NCBI GenBank assembly: GCA_044376465.1
Contig: JBILKW010000058.1
Coordinates: 1-11,923 of the forward strand
Length of the DNA stretch: 11,923 nucleotides
Direction: 5' to 3'
Source of the DNA: CAJBVG01 sp044376465
GTDB taxonomy: Bacteria; Bacteroidota; Bacteroidia; Sphingobacteriales; Sphingobacteriaceae
The notes beneath the pieces were generated by a model. The model saw only the letters and a program-made list of their open reading frames with translations. It made no database searches and had not been told where the DNA came from. The position numbers were made by a program, and so were the translations under genes. The stretch's first letter is position 1, and every line of letters begins with the position of its first letter. Positions 6,638 through 11,923 of the stretch are shown piece after piece.

Positions 6638-8148
6638 TATCTAAAAATAACGCTTTCCTTGCTTGTAGGTCTGAGTTTAATTCGCCAGGTGAATCCTTTC
6701 AGCTTGAGCTCTTCTTCGGTTACTTTATCAAGAGGAGAAAAAACGGCATCGGGTTTAACTAAGAAATTTACTTTCTGAACTTTATTTTCTTTAAAGCGGA
6801 TGATCATGTTGCTACATTCTGATTTATTTACACCAAGGTATTCGCCTGGTTTATCTTCTTCCTTCGCAAAATAAATACTTTGTCCGTTGCCCTCTACATT
6901 TAATACTTGTAGCTCATTGTTCACAAAAAAACCAAACATGTTTTTTCCTTTTATTTGATCAAACTTTAAGGTGTCTAATGAATCTACCATTACAAGAAAA
7001 GCATTGTTGTATAAATTCATTTTATTCAGGTCGCCGTTTTTAAGTTCTAATGTTACAAAATCGGCTGTCATTTGAGCATTTTGCGACCAAATGGTTGGGT
7101 TTGTATAGCATTTCATCGTTGAATCTATATAGGTATACACCATAGAATCACAGCGAGCTTGCAAATCTTTTTTGTATGCACGTACATCATGGTAAGCAAC
7201 AAGAGTTCTATAGGTCATGCTTTTATCCATAAAACTTTTTAATGTATCTGCTGATAAGAATAAAGAATCCTTATCAACCAAAACAATTACATAGGCATTG
7301 TTTGTAACTACAGATGATTCTGTTTTCCTATTATAGTTTGCTTTGTCGCCTCTTAATATTATTTTTTGAACGGTATCTATAAAACTTATATTTTTAAGGG
7401 CTCTGCCGAGTCCTTTTACTCGATCATAATATAAAAAATCGCCAGCTAAGGTTTGTGAACCATTTTTGTAATAAGGGTTTTTCGTAAACTGAGCAATGTC
7501 TGTAACGGTATTGTATGTGCCCGCTTCAGAGTATAAAAAATCTTCTTCGGAGGTAATGGTAGTAGGCCCGTAAAAAGTAGCAATACGGGTTTTAGAATTG
7601 TATTTTAGAGTGTCCGATTTTAAAATGTATTTGGGGTTGGTGAGTACTACGTTTTTTTTAAAATAAGCATCAGAAGTATTTGCGAAATAATATCCATAAG
7701 TACTCGTGAGAACATTGTCAACATTTACAATTTTTCCACCATTAGGGTACGTGGCAATTCTGTTTTTTGTATCGTAAGTTAATACTTGAGTGGTAAGCAA
7801 CATGTCGTTGTGTATTACTCTTACGTTTTTATTGAATTTAGCAATTTTAGTATTACCATCGTAATTTAAAAAATCGCCAAAAAGTTGAAGTGAATCTCCT
7901 TGTACGATTCTTACTTTTCCATACGCGTCAACTGTATTTTTAGTGTCGTAAAGCAGTGCAGAATCGCAATAAAAGAAGGTATTGTCTTGTTTAAATTGGC
8001 AGTTCCCTTTTAATTTCTTGATTTGTTCGTTTCCAGACTTTAGAAATTCGAATACATCTGCATTTAAAACTTCAACCTTGCTTGCATTTTGAGCAATGCT
8101 AAGAGATGGAATTAAGATAAATAGAGATAGGGACCTGAAAATTTTCAT
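6634..8148 (-). CDS. OstA/LptA-like periplasmic protein, putative LPS transport
   Basis: A 504-residue exported protein. The signal peptide is clear: MKIFRSLSLF followed by a hydrophobic stretch and cleavage near SIAQ (17-20). From about residue 45 to 330 the protein repeats short strand-turn-strand units of the OstA fold, for example DSALLYDTKNTVDAYGKVRI (62-81), TYDTKNRIATYPNGGKI (124-140), TLKYNSKTRIATFYGPTTI (180-198) and ANYNRKTESSVVTNNAYVI (270-288). This pattern, a jellyroll made by tandem Y-x-x-x-T-x-x-A units, is that of LptA/LptD N-domain proteins that carry lipopolysaccharide across the periplasm. It is far longer than E. coli LptA (about 185 aa), matching the long OstA-like form of Bacteroidetes; it has no LptD barrel. 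The ATG at 8148 is preferred over 8190 because it starts the signal peptide and directly follows a promoter box. The exact role (LptA equivalent or accessory) is inferred. Confidence 0.85.
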   Translation of the reverse strand: MKIFRSLSLFILIPSLSIAQNASKVEVLNADVFEFLKSGNEQIKKLKGNCQFKQDNTFFYCDSALLYDTKNTVDAYGKVRIVQGDSLQLFGDFLNYDGNTKIAKFNKNVRVIHNDMLLTTQVLTYDTKNRIATYPNGGKIVNVDNVLTSTYGYYFANTSDAYFKKNVVLTNPKYILKSDTLKYNSKTRIATFYGPTTITSEEDFLYSEAGTYNTVTDIAQFTKNPYYKNGSQTLAGDFLYYDRVKGLGRALKNISFIDTVQKIILRGDKANYNRKTESSVVTNNAYVIVLVDKDSLFLSADTLKSFMDKSMTYRTLVAYHDVRAYKKDLQARCDSMVYTYIDSTMKCYTNPTIWSQNAQMTADFVTLELKNGDLNKMNLYNNAFLVMVDSLDTLKFDQIKGKNMFGFFVNNELQVLNVEGNGQSIYFAKEEDKPGEYLGVNKSECSNMIIRFKENKVQKVNFLVKPDAVFSPLDKVTEEELKLKGFTWRIKLRPTSKESVIFRY

Positions 8149-8154
8149 GCAGCG

Positions 8155-8162
8155 CAAAAATA
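8155..8162 (-). promoter_or_regulatory. -7 promoter box of the OstA-like gene
   Basis: Minus-strand TATTTTTG is an exact TAnnTTTG match, ending 6 nt before the ATG at 8148. The transcript would start within a few bases of the start codon. No TTG lies at the usual 17-23 nt upstream; the nearest TTTG is 15 nt away. Confidence 0.5.
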
Positions 8163-8205
8163 CTCGATTTAATTTACCAAAAGAATGCAATTCAACGAAA
8201 TTAAA

Positions 8206-8213
8206 TACTTTTG
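8206..8213 (+). promoter_or_regulatory. tilS -7 promoter box
   Basis: TACTTTTG is an exact TAnnTTTG match that ends 7 nt before the tilS ATG at 8221, predicting an almost leaderless mRNA. No clear -33 TTG is present at the expected distance. Together with the box at 8155-8162 it fills the 72-bp divergent gap. Confidence 0.5.
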
Positions 8214-8220
8214 TATTGTA

Positions 8221-9537
8221 ATGTTAGAAAAACTAAAGGAATATATCGCTGAAAAAGGTTTATTTGAACCAACGGATCACTTATTGTTGGCGGTTAGTGG
8301 GGGTATAGACTCTATGGTGATGTTACATTTATTCCAGCAATTACCCTATAAATTGGCGGTAGCACACGTTAATTTTAAGTTAAGGGGGGAGGAGTCAGAT
8401 GCAGATGAGCAATTCCTTAGGGCTTATTGCCAAAGCCATTCAATTGAGCTTTTTGTGAAACATGCTGATACAATTAGTTATTCAGACAATAATAAAGTTT
8501 CCATACAAATGGCGGCTAGGGAAATTAGGTATGCATGGTTTAGGGGCTTAAAACAGAGTAAGGGGTTTAGCAAAGTACTTGTTGCACAGCATGCCGATGA
8601 TTCTATTGAAACAACATTTATTAATATTATTAGAGGCACCGGAATTGCTGGCTTAAAGGGCATTATTAGCAATGAACATGCAAGCAGGCCACTCATGTGC
8701 TTTAGCAGGGCTGAGATTGATCAATTTGCTAAGCAGAATAACATTAAATGGAGAGAAGATTCATCGAATGCCAAAAACGATTACCTGCGAAACAATTTGC
8801 GTAATAAAATTCTTCCTTTGTTAGATGAAATTTCTGATAGTTGGAGAAGTAATATTGTTCAATTAAATAAAGATGTTGAAGAAACAGAACTAATCTTATC
8901 AAAATATTATTCAGAACACGTAGATAAAATATTTCGAAATAATTTAATAAATGTGGAGGGTGTACAAAAGTTAACATCTGGCAAATGGTTGCTCCGAAAA
9001 CTATTGATAAATATGGGCTTTACACACGATACGATTACTGACATATTAGAAAATTTAAATGTACAAATTGGGAGAACGTTTGAATCTGAAAAAGTAATAT
9101 TGAGGAAACAGCGTGATGGTTTTTCTGTTGAAGAAAGAGGCGTGGTTTCGAAATATATTGAAGAAACATTTAATTTGGACGACCATGAAATTACTATTAA
9201 GGATCATACTATTTTAATTCAAAAGCTGAATGGATTTAGTCCAGATTTTAAGTTTGAAAAATTAAGTCAATATTTAGATTTAGAGAAGCTTATATTTCCT
9301 TTAAAAATAAGAACTTGGCAATACGGCGATTGGTTTATTCCTTTGGGGATGAAAGGCAAGAAAAAGTTAAGTGATTATTTTGTCGATAAAAAATTTACAT
9401 TTCAACAAAAAGAAAATACCTTTGTTATAGTAAGTGAAGGTAATATTGTTTGTATATTGGGGCATCAAACAGATGAGCGGTATAAACTTTCTGAAAACAC
9501 GAGGCGAATATTGCACCTTAGAATTTTAAATGGCTAG
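8221..9537 (+). CDS. tilS: tRNA(Ile)-lysidine synthetase
   Basis: TilS attaches lysine to C34 of the CAU-anticodon tRNA(Ile), using ATP, so that the tRNA reads AUA and accepts isoleucine. The 438-residue length is that of the full-length form. The N-terminal pyrophosphatase domain shows the PP-loop SGGIDS at 26-31, HVNFKLRGEESDADE at 49-63, AQHADDSIET at 122-131 followed by INIIRGTGIAGLKGI, and the YLRNNLRNKILP segment near 188-199. The C-terminal TilS domain is recognisable at KIRTWQYGDWFIPLGMKGKKKLSDYF (roughly 362-390), so the protein is complete. ATG 8221 is chosen over an upstream in-frame start at 8185 because the promoter box lies between them. The 3' end overlaps the next gene by 8 nt (9530-9537). 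Confidence 0.96.
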   Translation: MLEKLKEYIAEKGLFEPTDHLLLAVSGGIDSMVMLHLFQQLPYKLAVAHVNFKLRGEESDADEQFLRAYCQSHSIELFVKHADTISYSDNNKVSIQMAAREIRYAWFRGLKQSKGFSKVLVAQHADDSIETTFINIIRGTGIAGLKGIISNEHASRPLMCFSRAEIDQFAKQNNIKWREDSSNAKNDYLRNNLRNKILPLLDEISDSWRSNIVQLNKDVEETELILSKYYSEHVDKIFRNNLINVEGVQKLTSGKWLLRKLLINMGFTHDTITDILENLNVQIGRTFESEKVILRKQRDGFSVEERGVVSKYIEETFNLDDHEITIKDHTILIQKLNGFSPDFKFEKLSQYLDLEKLIFPLKIRTWQYGDWFIPLGMKGKKKLSDYFVDKKFTFQQKENTFVIVSEGNIVCILGHQTDERYKLSENTRRILHLRILNG

Positions 9538-10021
9538 GCATATACTATATCAAGAACGACAGACTTTAGGAAATGTAAAGTTCTGGACTACCCGCAGATT
9601 TGTGTTGGCTATATTTTGCTTTTTAGCTTATTTTATTTCAGAAGATAGAAATCGGGAACAAGAAGCAGGATTATTTTTAGTGGTAGGTTCAGGAATTTTA
9701 TTCATCTCAATTTTATTTATTTTCCTTACACATTATAGAACTATAATTGAAAATGGCAGTGTAATACTAAGCGCTATTTACAATACCAAAAAAGTAAAAA
9801 TAGATTTAAACAGTATTGTATCATCAGAGATTACACAATACAGCCCTTTTATGATAAATAACCCGGTTTACAATTTGCATACAAAGGGCACCATCAGATT
9901 TTATTCTTACGGTAAGTATGCTGTAAAGTTAACAGATAAAGATGGCTTAGTATATTTGATAGGATCACAAGATCCTATAGAATTTGATTCGATGGTAAAA
10001 TCAATCATCAATAAAAAATAA
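9530..10021 (+). CDS. Small membrane protein with PH-like domain, function unknown
   Basis: I do not recognise a named family for this 163-residue protein. After a basic N-terminus it has two hydrophobic segments (about 24-36 and 47-67) separated by a short charged loop (SEDRNREQEAG), forming a membrane hairpin. The remaining 95 residues are beta-rich and soluble: a KVKIDLNSIVSSEI strand pair (88-101), GTIRFYSYGKYAVKLTDKDG (120-139), YLIGSQDPIEFDSMVKSI (142-159). The alternation, the DGLVYLIGSQDP turn and the final amphipathic helix resemble bacterial PH (bPH/DUF304-like) domains, which is a similarity by eye only. Its start codon lies inside the last codons of tilS (overlap ATGGCTAG), so translation is probably coupled and both are expressed from the tilS promoter. 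No link to tRNA modification is evident. Confidence 0.75.
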   Translation: MARHILYQERQTLGNVKFWTTRRFVLAIFCFLAYFISEDRNREQEAGLFLVVGSGILFISILFIFLTHYRTIIENGSVILSAIYNTKKVKIDLNSIVSSEITQYSPFMINNPVYNLHTKGTIRFYSYGKYAVKLTDKDGLVYLIGSQDPIEFDSMVKSIINKK

Positions 10022-10067
10022 GAGGCAATCAGTTTTAATTCTCAAGGCCATATATTTTTAATAAATA

Positions 10068-11030
10068 TTATTTTTTCAAACCAATTTCTCTTAATCTTTC
10101 ATCTAAATATTGCCCAGCAGTATAATCGTCGTATGCCTTAGGGTTTTCATTGTTAATGCACGAATCTAAACACGCTAAACTCATTTCTGAGCGAGGATGC
10201 AAGAAGAATGGAACGGAATACCTCGAAGTGCTCATTAATTCGCGTGGAGGATTAACAACTCTATGGGTAGTAGATTTCAATTTGTTATTTGTTAATCGCT
10301 GCAACATGTCGCCAACATTTACAACAATATCATCTGCTTGAGCTTTTATTGGATACCAATCGCCATCTCGTGTGAGCACTTCTAAGCCATCTGCGCTGGC
10401 TCCAATTAATAAAGTAATTAAGTTGATGTCTTCGTGTGCACCAGCCCTAACGGCATCGGGAGCAAGGCTATCTGGGTTGTTAATGGGGAAATAATGAATA
10501 CCTCTTAAAATGCTATTCCCATTTTTAATTTTGGCATCAAAATAAAATTCATCAAGACCTAAGTAAACTGCAATGGCTCTTAAAATATAAGTTCCAGAAT
10601 ATTCTAATTTTTTAAATATCTCTTTAGTAATTTCATTAAAACGTGGCAGCTCCTCTACCAAAATATTATCGGGATATTCTTCTTTCGACATTATTTCGCC
10701 TTCTACAAATTGCCCAAGTTGCCAAAATTCTTTTAAATCTGGAGTGTTGGATTCTTTAGCTTTTTCACGACCCTTGCTTGTATATCCTCTCTGTCCAGCT
10801 AATTCAACAATCTCATACTTCTTTTTGATTTGTTCCTCAAGGTCGAATAGCTTTTTCACCTCTACATAAAGCTCTGCCATAAGTTCTTTACTCATGCCAT
10901 GGTTTGTGATGGTTACAAAGCCGGTTTCGTTAAATGCTTTACCAATACCGTCTGAAAATGCTTTGCGTTGTGCTTCGGTCCCTTTGATGTAATCGTTTAA
11001 ATCAAGACGAGGAATGTTTACAGTTGCCAT
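10068..11030 (-). CDS. Fe(II)/2-oxoglutarate-dependent oxygenase, isopenicillin-N-synthase-like family
   Basis: A 320-residue cytoplasmic oxygenase. The N-terminal DIOX_N region is clear: IPRLDLNDYI (6-15), then KAFNETGFVTITNHGMSKEL (31-50). The double-stranded beta-helix core carries the metal-binding triad H199 and D201 (GAHEDINLITLL) with H256 (TTHRVVNP), and the R-x-S motif that binds the 2-oxoglutarate carboxylate, R270 and S272 (RYSVPFFLHP). All catalytic residues are intact and the length is typical. The presence of R-x-S does not by itself separate 2-oxoglutarate users from true isopenicillin N synthase, and no beta-lactam genes are nearby, so the substrate is unknown. It follows the YfhO-like gene on the same strand after 47 bp and has a palindrome just upstream of its start. 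Confidence 0.88.
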   Translation of the reverse strand: MATVNIPRLDLNDYIKGTEAQRKAFSDGIGKAFNETGFVTITNHGMSKELMAELYVEVKKLFDLEEQIKKKYEIVELAGQRGYTSKGREKAKESNTPDLKEFWQLGQFVEGEIMSKEEYPDNILVEELPRFNEITKEIFKKLEYSGTYILRAIAVYLGLDEFYFDAKIKNGNSILRGIHYFPINNPDSLAPDAVRAGAHEDINLITLLIGASADGLEVLTRDGDWYPIKAQADDIVVNVGDMLQRLTNNKLKSTTHRVVNPPRELMSTSRYSVPFFLHPRSEMSLACLDSCINNENPKAYDDYTAGQYLDERLREIGLKK

Positions 11031-11053
11031 ATTGTTATGTTTTATAAGTTATC

Positions 11054-11068
11054 CAAATTACTAATTTG
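11054..11068. promoter_or_regulatory. 15-bp palindrome upstream of the oxygenase gene, possible operator
   Basis: CAAATTA-C-TAATTTG has perfect 7-bp arms around one central base. It ends 23 nt before the oxygenase ATG (11030), the place a repressor or activator site would occupy. A one-base centre suits a DNA-binding dimer, not an RNA hairpin. It lies in the only noncoding gap (11031-11077) between the two minus-strand genes. Confidence 0.4.
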
Positions 11069-11077
11069 TATATAATT

Positions 11078-11923
11078 TTATAGAAAGCGTTGAAAAGTTT
11101 TCATGCTCGCAAAAACAACTGAGAACATAAATATGAATAAATGAATGTAGCAAATTATATTCAGCCATTTATTATCATACAACCATTCTATATGATGGCT
11201 GCCTTTATTTAATAAGATTAATTGTTGAGAATAGTTCGTTGTAATGATGTCTACAGGCAGCCCATCTATTGTTGCAACCCAACCCGGGAATGGGTTTTGA
11301 GCAAGTATTAAACAGGTACTTGTATCAGCAAAGTAAGTAAAATGGATGCCATTTGCAGAAAATGATAAGGAATCGATTAATGGCTTTTTAGTATAATTTA
11401 CAACATATTTTTCATCCGATTTTACCCATGCTGTATTAGGATTTATAATATTTACGCTATCTGTATATATAATAGTTGAGGGTGAATACAACCATGGGTT
11501 CTGCCAAACACTGTCTTTTATACTCGAAGCTTCCAGTGTATTAAATGTATTTAATACAAAAGGATTGTAACCATCTATAGCAATTTCATTAAAGTAGCAA
11601 TTCATATTCCAATTTAATGGCCATCTGTATTCGTATTGTTGATCTAGAGAATTTATTAAGGGTTGAAATTTTGGAACATGGAAATTTTTATCAGCATTTT
11701 TAATTAATACATCTACATCTTTTGATTTAGTATTTAAAACCATCGTAGCCATTGCATTTAAGCGAACACTCAAAAATAAATCTGCGCAAATTAGAATGAG
11801 AAGAAAAAACTTGGCAACTCTTTTATATAATAAAATGCAAAATAATAAAAGCAATATCGATTGAAATGCTAGCTGATAAATAATATGCTGATAGAAAGTA
11901 GATGTTTCAAATTGTATTGCAAG
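11078..11923 (-). CDS. YfhO-like membrane protein, C-terminal part (cut by window edge)
   Basis: The minus-strand frame is open from the right edge (11923) to a stop at 11078, giving the last 281 residues. The N-terminal portion lies outside the window, and an internal TTG at 11854 is not a true start. Two hydrophobic helices come first (about residues 18-33 and 36-53, the second containing CADLFLSVRLN). A large extracytoplasmic domain follows, with IDGYNPFVLNTFN (114-126) and NPFPGWVATIDGLPVDIITT (210-229), then a last helix at about 253-274. The GY-x-P-x-x-L motif and the PGW-x-x-x-x-DG-x-x-V/I motif are what I recognise from the YfhO family of polytopic proteins, which act on glycosylation of cell-surface polymers in Gram-positives. 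The role in Bacteroidota is unclear. It precedes the oxygenase gene on the same strand. Confidence 0.68.
   Translation of the reverse strand, partial: LAIQFETSTFYQHIIYQLAFQSILLLLFCILLYKRVAKFFLLILICADLFLSVRLNAMATMVLNTKSKDVDVLIKNADKNFHVPKFQPLINSLDQQYEYRWPLNWNMNCYFNEIAIDGYNPFVLNTFNTLEASSIKDSVWQNPWLYSPSTIIYTDSVNIINPNTAWVKSDEKYVVNYTKKPLIDSLSFSANGIHFTYFADTSTCLILAQNPFPGWVATIDGLPVDIITTNYSQQLILLNKGSHHIEWLYDNKWLNIICYIHLFIFMFSVVFASMKTFQRFL

Noticed and set aside
8149..8220. Longer starts for the OstA-like gene (8190) and tilS (8185), which would make the two divergent genes overlap
   Set aside because: The extra residues do not look like the families, would place residues before the OstA signal peptide, and would put both -7 boxes inside the coding sequence.
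10052..10076. Intrinsic terminator after the PH-like gene: ATATTT-N5-AAATAT followed by a T-rich stretch
   Set aside because: The stem is six A-T pairs with no G-C, too weak to call in such AT-rich sequence.
10068..11030. True isopenicillin N synthase and a beta-lactam cluster
   Set aside because: Only the general fold and the HxD...H and RxS motifs are visible; there is no peptide synthetase or other beta-lactam gene in the window.

Overview
The window looks like ordinary chromosome of an AT-rich Bacteroidota (Bacteroidetes) bacterium. Four things point there: a GldB-type gliding lipoprotein gene at the left edge; a PorT-like outer-membrane beta-barrel; a long OstA/LptA-like protein of the Bacteroidetes type; and start regions that carry the phylum's TAnnTTTG -7 promoter box rather than Shine-Dalgarno sequences. 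I cannot place it below phylum level.

Layout. 1-533 (-): N-terminal part of gldB, running off the left edge. 544-2878 (+): an outer-membrane beta-barrel gene followed after 1 nt by nadE (glutamine-dependent NAD+ synthetase), likely one operon. 2875-5182 (-): rsmI then lnt, overlapping by 14 nt; lnt converges on nadE with a 4-nt overlap. 5183-5295: divergent promoter region with inverted repeats. 5296-6570 (+): serS. 6561-6637: two oppositely oriented heptanucleotide arrays that fold into a long hairpin and supply both flanking stop codons. 6634-8148 (-): OstA/LptA-like gene. 8149-8220: short divergent promoter region. 8221-10021 (+): tilS, overlapped by a small unknown two-TM, PH-like membrane protein gene. 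10068-11923 (-): the 3' end of a YfhO-like membrane protein gene running off the right edge, then an Fe(II)/2-oxoglutarate dioxygenase gene preceded by a 15-bp palindrome.

Functional themes. Most genes are housekeeping: translation fidelity (RsmI, SerS, TilS), NAD synthesis (NadE), and envelope biogenesis (Lnt, OstA-like, beta-barrel, YfhO-like, GldB). Lnt would complete acylation of lipoproteins such as GldB. The region is very compact. No intergenic stretch exceeds about 115 bp, and there is no tRNA, rRNA, CRISPR, insertion sequence or phage gene.

I found no convincing undescribed system. The points most worth a second look are regulatory or structural: promoter boxes placed so close to start codons that several mRNAs should be leaderless or nearly so, the inverted heptad array between serS and the OstA gene, the palindromes before the dioxygenase gene and gldB, and the unknown PH-like gene coupled to tilS.
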